DNA of 64,000 nt from Ceratodon purpureus (GCA_014871385.1 CM026431.1:15603118-15667117), one strand, 5' to 3'. Positions 1 through 12,464 are shown, numbered from the stretch's first letter. Notes: a model not told the origin generated them from the letters alone. A program made the numbers and translations.

Positions 1-2635
1 CGGAAGACTGGATGGGATTGGTTTGACTCGGTAGCAGGTCGAGGTAGCTTGGACTGATCGGTGTAGGGCTAGAGAGGTAGGTGAATTGGCTCTCGTTAAA
101 AAGTACGTCTCTGCTCACTACGATTTTTCTGGTTGCTGGATTCCAACACCTGTAGGCCTTCGAGTTCTCATCATAACCAAGGAAGATTGTAGGGAAGGAC
201 TTGGCATCTAGTTTGGTTCTTCTTTCCTTCGGTATGTGAACGAACGCTAGGCAACCTAGGACTCTGAGATGGGCTATGTTAGGCTTGACTCCCGAGAATG
301 CTTCTTCAGGGGTGATTCGTGACAGGGCACGACATGGTAACCGATTCTGGACATAGTTAACCGCCATAGCAATTTCATCCCATAAGAACCGAGGGATACG
401 TGTACCTGATACGACGCTTCTGATGCCCTCGAGGAGACTTCGGTTTTTGCGTTCTGCCGTTCCATTTTGCTCAGGTGAGTATCCGGAGGTTAGTTGCTGA
501 TGGATACCATGCGTCTCACAGTATTCCCTGAATTCGTGTGAGACATATTCTCCACCACGGTCTGAGCGTAGGGTCTTGATTTTGAGAGAAGGTGTCTCAA
601 CCAACTGTCTGAATTTGTTGAAAAAAGAGATTGTCTGGGATTTATGAGATAGAAAATACAGCCAAGTTTTGCGAGAATAGTCATCAATGAAAGTTAGAAT
701 ATACCTGCAGTTTGATCTCGTTGGTGTGTCTAGGGGACCACATAAATCACTGTGTACTAGTTGAAGAGGAGAACTAGAGAATGTAGTTCTGATTTTTGGA
801 AAACTTTCTCTGTGATGTTTGCCAAGTGCACAGTTAGAACAGAAACGTTTTAAGTAAGGGAGTTCAGGGATACCATTGACTAACCTCTGTCGTGACATGT
901 GGTACAGGCTTTGGCGATTCACGTGAGCCAACCTGCGGTGCCAGAGGTCGGTGATTTCTGCTTGGGAGGTTGCCATCTTGTTATTTTCCAGGTGAGCCGA
1001 CTTCAACGTCTCCGTGCTTGACTCTGAATTTCCTTGTTTGCATGCTGCTTTGGTACGTGGATTAGCAGTGAGCTGAGTGCCTGATGCGCATGAGTCAATG
1101 TGCTTGTCACTTGCAGGTGCTGAGTCACCCTGTACTGGTTCGGAGTGAGTTGAGAAATTGTCTGGTGAGGAGCTGATGGCCGGTTCGGGAGATGTTGCTG
1201 CCAAGCAATGCGTTTGACTGGTAGGTAATGCCCTGGCTGAGAGTTTGTATAATTTTGTGCGAGGGTCTCTCGCAGCTGTAAGGAAAACTCTGTCAGGTTG
1301 TTTGATGCAAAAAATAAGACACAATTTTGAAGAAAAAAGAATTTTGTGCCCTAGATCATTTAATCTACCAACTGAGATGAGATTTGTTTTAACACCAGGC
1401 ACATAGAGAACATCTTTCAGCATTTTGGTATTAGAATCTGAAAAATTGACATTTCCCTTGTAGGATACGGGGAGCACTTGCCCAGCAGCGGTGCGAATGC
1501 TAGATACGGTGGAGCTAGAGGGAGAGGATACTACTTTGGAGTTGCCTGTGACATGTGAGCTGGCTCCTGAGTCGAGAAACCAGGGATCTTCGTCAACAGT
1601 AAAGGCGCTCATGCATGCGTTCAGGGCTGCTTCGGTCTCTTCGTCTTCATCGTTCGTTTCTTCATCTGATAGCTCTTCCAAGGTAGTGTAGGAGCTCTCG
1701 CTGGTCCTTAATGTTGAGAGTTGTATCTGAAGGTCTCTGATCTGTTTCTCTACTTTTGTAACTTCACAATCTGCCTCTACATGACCTGTTTTCCCGCACT
1801 TACGGCAAATCCGTGGCTGTCCGTTGTAGGTGCGTCCACGTCCACGGGGGAAACGGCCACCGCGAGAGCCTCTTGAGCCGCGAGTAAAATTGCTTCTGCC
1901 TGCTATGCGGTTAGGGTAGTAGTAGCCATCGTTCCTGTTAGCATATAGGATCTCTTCGGTTTCCTGCCTGGAATCGTGAGATCTGGAACTCTCCTCATGT
2001 AACAACGATCCCTGCAACTCTTGGAATGTGGGAGTATGCTCTCTCCCTTGTTGAACAGTTTTAAAAGTTGCCCAGCTTTTCGGTAAACTAGAGAGTACCT
2101 TATCTACGAGATCCTCATCTGTGATGACTACTCCTAGACTTGCTAACTGTGTGATGAGTGAATTGATTTCTTGTAAGTGTGAATCTAGACTTGTGCCTTC
2201 GGACATGCGCAGAGAGTAGAGTTTCTCCTTCAGGGCTAGGCGCCTGGAGGGACTTTGCACATCATATAGTGTTCTAAGTTTCTCCCAGATCTGAAGTGGA
2301 TCTGTTAAATGAATGACATGGAGAAGAATGGAATCTTTTACCGTTGCAACGATTATGCGGCAGGCTCGAATCCGATTGCTGAGATTGGAGTCGTCATGTG
2401 TTCTCGGAGTGGTGACTGTGGGTTTCGAAGCTGCTGTCTTCGACTTCGCAGCAAGAGTTGTCGTTCCTGAGTCTTCGCTGGAACTGCTGGACGGTGTGGT
2501 GGTCGCTTCCTCAGGTAACACGAACTTCCAGAGCCCTTCCTGCATGAGTAGCATTTTGAGCTTGTAGCTCCATAGAATGTAATTGCTTTGACCTTCTAAC
2601 TTCATGGACTCTGGGACTTCCCTATTGTGATCCAT
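1..2635 (-). CDS. Ty1/copia Gag-Pol polyprotein, 5' part, open to window edge
   Basis: Reading the minus strand from the ATG at 2635, one frame stays open to base 1, so the 3' end (rest of integrase, RT, RNase H) lies outside. In order it encodes a Copia gag domain (UBN2 type, 'LWEKLRTLYD'-like stretch near 2250-2290), an RG-rich basic segment, one CCHC zinc knuckle (CRKCGKTGHVEADC, about 1770-1812), an aspartic protease with DSGASSH (about 1555-1580), the GAG-pre-integrase HRRLAHVN motif (about 920-945), and the integrase core with its triad: D in HSDLCGP (about 735), D in RSDRGGEY (about 555), E in EQNGTAERKN (about 450). The order protease-integrase and the motifs are diagnostic of Pseudoviridae-type plant elements. 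No stop or frameshift was seen over about 878 codons, so the copy looks recent. It produces capsid and integration proteins for its own retrotransposition and is not a host gene. Confidence 0.93.
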   Translation of the reverse strand, partial: MDHNREVPESMKLEGQSNYILWSYKLKMLLMQEGLWKFVLPEEATTTPSSSSSEDSGTTTLAAKSKTAASKPTVTTPRTHDDSNLSNRIRACRIIVATVKDSILLHVIHLTDPLQIWEKLRTLYDVQSPSRRLALKEKLYSLRMSEGTSLDSHLQEINSLITQLASLGVVITDEDLVDKVLSSLPKSWATFKTVQQGREHTPTFQELQGSLLHEESSRSHDSRQETEEILYANRNDGYYYPNRIAGRSNFTRGSRGSRGGRFPRGRGRTYNGQPRICRKCGKTGHVEADCEVTKVEKQIRDLQIQLSTLRTSESSYTTLEELSDEETNDEDEETEAALNACMSAFTVDEDPWFLDSGASSHVTGNSKVVSSPSSSTVSSIRTAAGQVLPVSYKGNVNFSDSNTKMLKDVLYVPGVKTNLISVGRLNDLGHKILFSSKLCLIFCIKQPDRVFLTAARDPRTKLYKLSARALPTSQTHCLAATSPEPAISSSPDNFSTHSEPVQGDSAPASDKHIDSCASGTQLTANPRTKAACKQGNSESSTETLKSAHLENNKMATSQAEITDLWHRRLAHVNRQSLYHMSRQRLVNGIPELPYLKRFCSNCALGKHHRESFPKIRTTFSSSPLQLVHSDLCGPLDTPTRSNCRYILTFIDDYSRKTWLYFLSHKSQTISFFNKFRQLVETPSLKIKTLRSDRGGEYVSHEFREYCETHGIHQQLTSGYSPEQNGTAERKNRSLLEGIRSVVSGTRIPRFLWDEIAMAVNYVQNRLPCRALSRITPEEAFSGVKPNIAHLRVLGCLAFVHIPKERRTKLDAKSFPTIFLGYDENSKAYRCWNPATRKIVVSRDVLFNESQFTYLSSPTPISPSYLDLLPSQTNPIQSS

Positions 2636-2704
2636 TGCTGCTTCTAAGAAGAAATGAAATACTAGATCTGCGATCTGAGATTTCTATTGCTATCGAGTTC
2701 TAAC

Positions 2705-2716
2705 GCTCTGATACCA
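2705..2716 (-). other. Primer-binding site of the Copia element
   Basis: On the minus strand the 12-mer TGGTATCAGAGC is complementary to the 3' end of initiator methionine tRNA, the usual primer of plant Copia elements. It sits about 70 bases before the polyprotein ATG and three bases after a TTTGCA that would end the 5' LTR. Confidence 0.9.
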
Positions 2717-2719
2717 TAT

Positions 2720-2993
2720 TGCAAAGCAGGAAGTCTGTTTTGATAACGAAGAGAGTTTACAGCCAGCAGTCTTATACTGCGGAGTACCGGATGGACAGGT
2801 GGCAGCGGAGTGCCGAATGTACAGGTGTCCATGGTGAAAGTTCATCTAAGGATGAAACCCTAATCTAGGAAGGATGAAAGTGCTGATAGTTGGTAATAGA
2901 ACTCTGACTTTGACAGGTGCCTTAATGAGAATGAATGGAAGGTTTCTCGAAGAATGTTTCGGTCTGTCCAAGACTGTCATCCGGTTTCATACA
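2720..2993 (-). mobile_element. 5' LTR of the Copia element (outer end uncertain)
   Basis: The inner end is fixed by the primer site: on the minus strand the LTR ends ...CTTTGCA at 2720. A TATA-like TATAAG lies on the minus strand at 2771-2776, followed by about 50 bases that would be the transcribed R-U5. The outer end cannot be proved because the 3' LTR is outside the window; a TG dinucleotide near 2990 is one candidate and would give an LTR of about 270 bp. Confidence 0.55.
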
Positions 2994-3409
2994 AGTAAAA
3001 GCAAAAGTATATGGGTGACCAAGATCGCCACGGTCTCTGCACCGCGGCTGTAGGCCATCGTTTTGGCCACAAATGGAGCGACTTGGCTTGGGTATGTGGA
3101 TTGCAGCAAGTGCAACAGGTGCAGGATTTTTCTCGCAAAGCGAGCCAGAGGTTCGCCATCCGGTGCGCCTGGCAGGGAGTGGGAGGCTGGGAGTGGTCTG
3201 GGAAGTAACATGACACCCGTGTGCTCGTCCAATGAATGTATGCGAGGTTCAGAACTGCTCACTTTTGTGGTGATGCATGGGAAGCTGAAGCGTCTATTTG
3301 CTGGAGAGCTACTGAGCATTGCTGAAGAGCCAAATCCCTTGTCCAACGTACACTGTCGTGGGTTGTAGGCGGTGCCTGGTGGAGGTGAAGCTCCAGGGAT
3401 GGTGGCCAA
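2987..3409 (-). CDS. Hypothetical 140-codon open frame next to the Copia LTR
   Basis: A 140-codon frame lies in a locally G+C-richer patch on the minus strand, and its 3' end runs to the presumed outer boundary of the Copia LTR. The product has a basic, proline- and serine-rich N-terminus and a hydrophobic C-terminal run (ILLLLLV). I recognise no family. It might be the edge of a host gene interrupted by the Copia insertion or a chance open frame; the opposite strand is also open here over 60-100 codons, which weakens the case. Confidence 0.15.
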   Translation of the reverse strand: MATIPGASPPPGTAYNPRQCTLDKGFGSSAMLSSSPANRRFSFPCITTKVSSSEPRIHSLDEHTGVMLLPRPLPASHSLPGAPDGEPLARFARKILHLLHLLQSTYPSQVAPFVAKTMAYSRGAETVAILVTHILLLLLV

Positions 3410-6400
3410 TGGCGGGCTAAACTGTAGATATGGTACTTGCGGAAAGTGAGATCGTTGTGGCTTTTCGTTGCGATTTGATCCCGTAACTGCGATTTGTGTC
3501 CTAGAATTTCCAGACTAGCGAGCCGTGCATCTATCTAGGTGTGAATTAGAGTGATGACTGTATGTGGAAATCACCTCCATCGTGTCACGCTCTTTGCAGG
3601 AGTGAGTATCCGGCCTAGTTTTTCCCTCTGTGGCACGGACACGGTTGTAGCGGCAGTCTTCGGTATTGTCAGATTGCAGTTAGCAGCAGAGCAGTATCAC
3701 ATGGAGCTGGCTTACGGAATTGGTGGCTTGTTTACTGTAGTAGTGTGCTGATGAAAATGGTGCCAATAGGCAACGTCACGTTGATAAGGCGTGATTTCCA
3801 AGAGAGAATTTTCCAACAGAATTGTGCTGGAGGTACATTCAGGGCATAATCTTCAGCTGAAGCAGGCAAATATGTGAATAGGGTTTTGGATTTTGGATTG
3901 CTCGGTCTGCGAGTGAAATTCGCCAGGTTGAAATATTCGTTACGTTGATGAAAGCTGACGAGATGAGGACGGAACTCATTTTGTGTACATGGAATCATGG
4001 TTCTCTTCATCGCCCGCATTTGAAGAGAATTTACTGGCTGACTCACTGTTGCGATCGGTTTGAAAATAAATGTTTAACCGGCAGCTATCTATCACAAGAG
4101 GTACCACCGTAATCACTTGTTTGAGAAATTCTGTATGTTTGGTTGGTTGATGAGGTGACGGAAGCTGCTATTGGTCATAATTCATGTGAATAAGTTGAGT
4201 ACACCAAATTCGGTTAAGAGAACTAGGCTTAAGTTCAATGTCTTTTGTATATTTCCTCACTAAGCCTGGCGTTGCCTGGTGATTACCGACGTTGTATGTT
4301 AAGGCTCGAGATGTGGAACAATTACTGCAGTTGATGAAAAATGTCATCCACCTGTTTGCGACTTCTGACAATCCATCTACGTCTAAGGGACGTACTCAGT
4401 GTCAGCTGGGCTGTGCGTTGATGATAGTCAGGGCATGAATGAGGACTCAAGGTGCAATCGTCTCAGCAGTTAAGTGTTAGCCCTTTCCACTTCGATTGTC
4501 CTTTGTCACCATGTCAAGAGTGTGAAGCGGCTTTGCCTTCTACAGATCCCAAACTGAGAAAATATTTTGTGCTTATTAATTGAGTTAAATTTGGTATAAT
4601 TTCACCGTCAAAATGGCGGTTGGTGTCGATGTTTTATGACCCTGATACTAATCCTTCACATGAGAGGTGTCCTAGACCTATATGCCTACATTTTGTACTG
4701 TACAATGCTCATTTCTGTTCGTTATACGGAATGACCCTCTGCAGACACGATTGCAAGCCCAGAGCATCATCTTTCTTAGCAGGACGAAGAGCTGTGTTGT
4801 TCTAGAATGGGTAGCAGAACATGGTATTTTGCTTCCTCTGAACAGCTCGTCAGTTGAAGATGCTGCACGATAACTATAACAAAGCGAATAGTGTAGTTGC
4901 AATGTGTTTCATCTTTCGAAAACCAGCCGTGCATTTTGTTGCATCCGTCCAGTTTCATTACGAACACTACGATCAGAAGCCTATTGTTTCTAGCTCAAAA
5001 ACCTTATTACTACCTGCGTTTATAAGGCTCAGCATTTTAATAATGTGAAAACGGTTGTGAATTCAGCACTTGTCTCACCATTAATATACAGTAAACCGTA
5101 TGCAGCCATAGTCTATCAAGTGATTTTTTTCGATGTGTTGATGGGCGAGTCTGACGACGTTCACAAGAGGTCCTTTAACAAAACAAAGCCAAGCAGATAT
5201 GAATTTCCATCTTGCAGTTTTCATGCACAGTTTTGAATCCTACTCGAAGCGGGGAAAGACGTTAACATTTACAGGAAAGTATTTCATTGTAGGGGAATAG
5301 CAGGGTTTGCTGCCTCCATTGTCTCTGCAACCTCGGCATGTTCAACCCTGTGGGCTCTAACCTGTACGTAATAAATACATGACCTTTACAGGAACTGCAG
5401 TAGAGATGACTGGACTGGACTTGGTGCAATGAATCCACGATCCGCTGCAGGGCAGTGGTAAAGCAACTAGTATCATACAACGTTTCAAAGTGCCAGGATG
5501 CGAATGAAGCTTTGCGAGTAGAATACATATTCTAGCTTGCAACTAGCTTGCACTCATTTGACAAATAGCTCGGACAAGGCAGACGAGAGAAAAGAATCAG
5601 GGTGCATGTGGACACCTAGGTTTGTATGAGCTGTTATCCTTCTATTTTCCGTGCTCTTAAAACTTTTGTACCAGTGAACTCCTTCAGACAAACTCATCAA
5701 CAAACTTGGCTGGAAGAGACAGTTTGGAGGAGCACACTGGTACGAAAATGATCAGAGCATATGCATCACCAGCTTGCCGAACCTCCATCCTCCTATCCGA
5801 TCAGGGATATGCAGGCCATGAGCTTTCCTCGATGTCTTCTGAATAGTGAGGACAACCAGAAGGATCAGGATACAATGCAGCTAATGTTCCAATGGAGCAA
5901 AAAGTGCACCTGTGAGACTATTAACATCTACAAATGATCTCCAGTCACAGCTTAGAACAATGTGAGAAAGGTAGTGCAAGAGAATGAGAGACGCTGGAGT
6001 CTTATAGTCGCTCGACTTCGGCCAGGCTGTGCGGTGGTTTTGGGTGATGATGAACCCGGTAAGCACAAGGTGCTTTTGGATTATCTGGGGTCATTTCAAC
6101 TGTAAAACGTACTGTACGTTCCACATGGAGCTAGGAGCTCGCCATGACCAACGTAGATTAACTTGCAGGAGGTTTTACTTTCATCTCAACCAACTCACAT
6201 GATACGGTATGTTGTGAACATGAACTAGAATTGCTGACAGAGAGGAACTGAATTTGAGGTTATGTAGAAGGCAACAAGTGACAATATTCTGGTATTTCCA
6301 AGGTTGAATACTACCTATTGTATACCGTATCTCAATGTCTTTCATTTCCTTTATCTTGATTTTCTCTTGTTATCGAAGTGCAGAGCTTCATACAGATAGC

Positions 6401-8973
6401 TGGGGAGCCACGAAATTTGATTCAACTATACCTCTCAGAGGTACCGGTACAGGGAGGGTACTATGTTGTGAATTTGAATTTTTCACATGCGGTTTGAATT
6501 GATAGCTGTAGATTGTTACACCAAATTTTACAGTACATATTGTTGAGATTGTTTGTTTGTTGGAAGATAGTTTGTTTTCAATCCATAATGGCGCAGGTTG
6601 TCACATGGTTAGCAACGTGCTGTACCGTACCTGTTGCCATGAATTGATTCAACGGAATTGTAATTTACCAGGATTATCTACAGGCATTCAAGAAGATTAC
6701 CCCTCTGCGTTGTAACTTTGTTCTGTATGTCGTCTGTTTCGAAGCTGTTCTCAAAGTGTTATCTGTGTGCGTCCGAAATACTGAATACTCCTGTTCCAAT
6801 CTATTTAGGGAGGGTGCCACGTTGGAGCTACAATTATTTACGACTATCATTCCGTTATGTGGTAAGATCTCAAGATTGAATCTGGCTGCTAAAATTTACC
6901 GCAGGTATCTAAGGTTCGGTTTTAGATACGAAACGCTATTTTACTTTTAAAAAGTTAATTTCATGTTATTTAGATAATGAGGCGACTCAATAATAAAACT
7001 AGGTTGGTTCAAAATCTTTTACCAGAAAGATTTTAAAGAGATTTTCTTGATATTATTGAAGCAACCAAATCCAAACGTGCATCCTCCTCAGAAAATCCCG
7101 GAATCATACCAAGTACATACCAAGTTCTCTGTGTTGAGGGTTTGATGTTGAAGGAAGTTACTTAGATGGACGAAACTCTCCTGCTGTATTCGAATCCTCG
7201 ATGTAGATATTTTACAAAGAAATTCACTATCGTATGCCAGTACAAGGAAGTCTGAATTTCTGCACTCATTTCCCTCACCCAATTCTTTTGCAACACAGGG
7301 GTTGTTACCATGCCAGAAAATGCACAGAAGTAAAGAGGAAAACCGAAACCTGCTGGAGGAACAGGCTTTGCACTGCTTGTACTGATCGCTTTGGTATAGA
7401 CCTGGAGTGATGTGCCCATTATCAATTTCAGATGACCATTTCTATCCGTTATTACTGTTTGATATGACGAACACTACAAAATTCTAAATATATAATAATA
7501 AAAAAAACCTCCCGTTCAGAACCCAACTAAATATTTCTGCACACGGAGAAATCTCCAAGTCGATAATCAACTCGACGAAGTGGTATAAACTGACTGAAAC
7601 AGACCTAATTTTCCTTCCTCACTTGGAACTCGTTCTGAATGGGACAAGAGAAAATTTCATAGATACCTACGGAAGGGGCCTAATGAAAGAATACCATACA
7701 CGGAAAAATTCACGTTTATGTAACTCATCCTAATCAAGGACTCCCTCGAGGAATTTCCCAAATAAACAAACTTGGAATGCCACTGCAAAGATTTTGTATC
7801 GTAGTTATTACTGTAAGAGCACCCGATGGTGGAGCATGTACCTTACAACGATGTCAGTCGGCTCAGTTCCTTCGCAAACACAGCCCGTGCACTATGAGGC
7901 GTTCTTCCCAATTATCCATCTGCCAATTACTACGATAGCTAACAGATAGCATTTTATAAAAGGCAGTCTAGATGCAAAATCTCTGCAGGACTGGTGAAGA
8001 ACATCAGATGTTTTGAGCATTTTTTGTAGTTCGCTCTGGCTCTTGATACTCTTTGCTCAGCAAGGACTTCCTTACATGACAGTTGTACCACACTTGATCT
8101 CTTGCAGTGAATTATAACTGTTTCACTTGTTCCAAAATTGCAATGAACTCTATAAGAGCAATGCAACAATTTTCATTAGGTTTACCAAACAAAAAAATAT
8201 TATTATCAACCACTTTGTTTGGAAAAAAACAAAAATAAAACTCTTCCCAAGTTGGGTTTTGTGGACGGCCTGCATCAGATAGGGTATCAGTAAATCACTG
8301 CAACAGCAGATTGTTCAGCACTGCTGCAGCCCAAGCTTCTGAACACTTGAAGCTTCTCGAGAATGTTGTTCCCCCATTTCGAAGTTTTGAACAGTCTCCA
8401 ACGTCAATCTGTAAGGCCATGGAAAATATACGGCTTCGAAAAGCAGTTTGTCCAACTTCCAGCAAAATTGTGCCATTTCAGGTATGTGGGGTTGTTTCAG
8501 GGGTGAGGTGGTTGATTCAAGATCCGAGTACATCGCTACAAAAAAGAACCATCACCATGAGGTATACATCTCAGGAACTCCCACACGTATATGCTCCCAT
8601 TTAACGCATCATATCATTTTCCGGGCCATTGAGAATGCAGCACATTTTCAGCCTTTAAGTGCACGAGGAAAGAATCTCAACTCTCCAAAAGAATCCTCCT
8701 TCCACCTCTGAACGTGACTGAACACCGACAGCTATGTCTATGCAAGGCAGTTCCACAGTTCCCCCGCTTGCAACAATGCACATTTAGATGTGAGGATGTG
8801 AAAGTATTCTGAGTAATCAGCACTCCAGAAATTTCTTACAAAATGTCTACACAATTCCAAATGCACAAAGACCGTCCTTATTTTTTTCACAATGTTATGC
8901 GGCCTTGAAGTCTCTAACCCTACACAAAAGAAGATCCTTATCAGTAAAATGGAACAGTCAACAAATAGCTCGA
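3410..8973. other. Intergenic DNA, no gene recognised
   Basis: About 5.5 kb with only short open frames on both strands, none matching a family I know and none showing a run of phase-compatible splice sites. Base composition is near neutral to A+T-rich. The last few hundred bases before 8974 should contain the 3' UTR of the VPS29 gene. Confidence 0.6.
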
Positions 8974-9907
8974 TCATTGTGGCTTCTTGAAGTCGATCTT
9001 ATCGACCTTCACTTCACCATCAACAAGCTCGTAAACGTAAACTACGACTCGCAGCCCGTCAATATCCATGAGGACAAAACTGGGATTCACATCGTATGTA
9101 ATACTGCTGTATGCTCCAGTAGCCGATCCTGGATTGATAATCACTCCTCCCTCGTGCTTGTATGCCTTGAACTGATGAGTGTGACCAGTTATCAGGATAT
9201 CAACATCCAATTGGCGTTGCAGCATCGCCAATGAATCCAAATCTCCCCATGGCACAACCTGCAAATAAAATCCCAACCTCAGAAAGAAGATTACACACCC
9301 TACATACAACCACATAAAATCCTAACCACTCATAATTCAAATACACTAACCTGACACAACAAAACCCTAAACCCTAAATGGTCGATGTCAGTCAAAAATC
9401 ACACATTAAGAACAGTGACCAGGACTCGCAACCCAGTAACCATCACCACACAAGAGCGAAAATGCCGTCTACGAGAAAAAGAGCATCACCTGATGGCCGT
9501 GGCAGATACCGAGCTTGAAAGCACCGATAACCAACTGCTTCGTCTCGGGGTAACGAGTGTCTTCATCATACTCCCCTCGAGTGATTTGTACATCCGAGCA
9601 CAACGACTTCAAGTAATCATGCACTTCCTGCAATCATCTCCCCAACTTTAAACCCTACTCCACATACCCACATCAAGCCCCACAAACCCTAATTCCCGAT
9701 CGCAAAACATCAGGAAAAAAAAAAAAAAAAAACCCATCGAGCCAGATGTGAAGAGAGTGTAAACAAGAATCACACCTTGATGCAGAGGTTTCCAGGGCTG
9801 AGGATGTGCTGGATCTTTCCCGGCACCAGCATGGACTTGAACTTGGCAGGCAGATCCGCAGCTCGGTGCGGAATGTGGAGGTCCCCGAGCGCCAGCACCA
9901 GCACCAT
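8974..9907 (-). CDS. VPS29: Vacuolar protein sorting-associated protein 29 (retromer subunit)
   Basis: Three exons on the minus strand: 9776-9907 (44 codons), 9490-9627 (46 codons) and 8974-9258 (94 codons plus stop), all joined in phase 0 with GT-AG introns. The 184-residue product matches plant VPS29 nearly end to end, starting [20 protein letters not shown] and ending ...[10 protein letters not shown]; Arabidopsis VPS29 is a few residues longer at the C-terminus. It has the calcineurin-like phosphoesterase fold with its metal-site motifs: GDLH (D9, H11), GN (N40), HGH (87-89) and GHTH (116-118). VPS29 pairs with VPS35 and VPS26 in the retromer core on endosomes/prevacuolar compartments, recycling vacuolar sorting receptors to the trans-Golgi; in this family the fold acts mainly as a protein scaffold. 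The leader upstream of 9907 is G+C-rich. Intact. Confidence 0.96.
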
Positions 9908-10185
9908 CTTGACTGATCGGTGGCGATGATGGAGTGCCTTGGATTGTGCAGCCTGCGGGAGGTGATCAGGGCAGCCGATCGCCCATCCTGTGCGCCACCC
10001 CACCAGTCTAGCGATCGCGTCCTGGGCACCAAGACTTCCGCTGCAAGTGTTCCGAGCTCTCTCTCCCACTCTCTCCCTCTCTGGCTCTCGCAATCGAGTG
10101 CCGCGGCCTGCCGCCGCCTCCAACGCAGCCGCGCGGCGATGTTTGTTGGCGGCTCTGACGGCGGCTTGTCCATGACGTAGATCAC

Positions 10186-11139
10186 TGCACTGTACGGTTG
10201 TACATCTACAATTTTTATTTTTAAACTTTAAATAAGATAAAATAAAAAATTTACACAATTATTTTACATTTTATTGTATGTTATTGTGAGCAAATAGTAA
10301 CTAGAACAACAGAACACTTTTTCCAAAATTGTATGATCTTAAAGGTAACTTTAAAGGAGTTTTCAATTAAATAACAATGGCAATGGAGTTTATGGATGTG
10401 ATTCATTTTATCAATCTTCCTTTATTGCTTCTTTATTTCTTGTCATGAATTTGAATTAAATGAATGAAAAAATTTCTTTATTTTCTCTTTTACCAATGTA
10501 CATGTGAATAGTTTATGTATATATATACTTATATTTAAAAGACTCAGCTGTTATAGGTTACTTTTAAATGTCAAGGCATAAAAATTTCAAAAACCTTTAA
10601 AATAAATTAAATAAACAAAAAGAAGAATATGAAGATAGAGAAAAAATTGGTTACAAAAAGAAATTAACAATTAAAAATTGAAATTTATGATTTGATTTAT
10701 ATAAATATCAATTTACACACAATTATAAATTATATATTATAATAATTAAAAAACACTGGGGTTGACATGACTGCTATATAGTATATGCCTCTATTTTTAA
10801 TTTATTTGATTTATATTTTTGTCGAGTTCATTTTGGAGCTTATTTGGAGATTTGCAGCTCATTCAAAGTGAGTTTCACAACTAATTTTGATGTATGACAG
10901 CTGATTTTATTAGCATTGTGTATACCTAATTTTGTAAGTATTTGGCAACTAATTTTGTGAATATTAGGCAGCTGATTTTGTGAACATATGCACCCTCTGA
11001 CTCTAACTGCGGTAATTTTTGCATCTGTCTGTTGGTGAAATGCTTGTCTTCTAAACTTGAGTTGTATTAAGCAGAGTTTTTCTGCAAAATTTTGATGTGG
11101 ACACTCACACTTACAAATACGGAGAGGACACTTATTATT
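10186..11139. other. A+T-rich intergenic DNA
   Basis: Very A+T-rich DNA between the VPS29 leader and the transposase remnant. It probably includes the VPS29 promoter at its left end. I see no gene, RNA or clear repeat. Confidence 0.5.
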
Positions 11140-12051
11140 GGAATGTGCCGAGGTGGCATGAGGCCATTTGATATTGCAAAGAATTTGAGCATGCCTTGCT
11201 CCACAATTTCAAGTTCTAAATGGAAGATATCTAGTTGCATGAGAACTTAAAGTGGGGACATAGACCTTGCAAATTATCAAATCTTGCGCTAAACAACATA
11301 GCTCATGACATCCATCAAGATCAATGTTAACATATTATCTGTCTTGCTGCAAAATATCACGTGCATTACAATACTATGCGAAAATATATATTTGGAAGTT
11401 GGGCTTTGGAAATTGCATTGCTTTAAATAAGCCATACCTCAATGTAAACATAAAGCAACTAGATCAGCCTTTGCTTGCAAATATAAGCATTAGATGTAAC
11501 AAGATTGATACATGGTTATTTGGGCAGATAAATCGTCATTTGAACTTGGAAAGAATTCTCGACAAATTTGAATATGGCGCAAACCTCACTAAAAACATAA
11601 TTATATATGACATAATTATATTTGACGTGTACCTTCAAATCGGAAAGAACATATGTGATGGTTTGAAGTGCATTTATTGGTTTTGACAAATACCCATTGG
11701 TCATTACGCATCAAGGTGAAAGAATTGCAGCTACATATTTTGTGGAAAATGTGTATGAAAGCACTTTGAGTGGGTTTTATTTCATGCACGATAAGCCTCA
11801 TGAACTCACACTCATGGAAAATAGAGCTCTTGGTTCATCGAAGTAAGTTGCCAAAAAATTGGAGAATAGCTTTTAGCATGAAGAAGTTGAGTTGGCCTAT
11901 GAATTCACCTGATCTATATTCCATTGAAAATATGTCAAAGATACTTAAAGATTGGCTTTGTTACCATACCATGCCCCCCCCCCCCCCCCCCCCTCCAAAA
12001 GCAAGAATTGATAAAAAAACATTTGAAAAGTATCGAATGAAGTTTCCTTAG
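11140..12051 (+). pseudogene. Decayed Tc1/mariner-family transposase
   Basis: Broken into several frames by indels and stops, but the family signature can be followed in order. A helix-turn-helix segment (GMRPFDIAKNLSMPCSTISS) lies near 11,150-11,210. Then come KPYLN...HKATR (about 11,430), VIWADKSSFELGKNSRQI (about 11,515-11,570, first D of the DDE core kept), RTYVMV...GFDKYPLVI (about 11,645-11,700), TLMENRA (about 11,812, where the family has a D in MQDNAP, here N) and WPMNSPDLYSIENMSKILKD (about 11,895-11,955, catalytic E kept). Allowing one extra base, the second and third catalytic positions are 34 residues apart, the Tc1 DD34E spacing. A poly-C run of about 20 bases follows at 11,972. 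The terminal inverted repeats were not identified. This is a dead element, not an expressed gene. Confidence 0.85.
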
Positions 12052-12433
12052 AGCAATTGAAATGCCTCATCTCAAGTATGCCCAATCATATTAAAGCAGT
12101 GATTTCAGCTAGGGGAGGAAGTTCTATGTGGTAGATAGTGTATAAAGAAAATACAAATGCTTGTTTAGTTTTCAGATTTATATGTATAATTTTTTGAAAT
12201 ATTAAAGTATACTTCACTACTATTCCAACACATTTTGAAATTCCAAAATCCATTAATTTTTTAATAAGTTCTTGCATTCCAAAGTTTTCCACTTTTTCAC
12301 TACACTACACTTCGACTAGAATTCCTAAGCAATGTGAAGCCCATTGTACAAATACAAACTGTGCAACCCTAAAATTAAGACAAGACTCATTCTTCTAAAT
12401 CTCCACTCCTCCATCAAAACTAGTGTTGTAAAG

Positions 12434-12464
<31 letters not shown>

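Noticed and set aside
9673-10258. Two overlapping minus-strand frames of 162-170 codons upstream of VPS29
   Set aside because: One of them contains VPS29 exon 1 extended through its G+C-rich leader; the true start is the ATG at 9907, which matches the family N-terminus.
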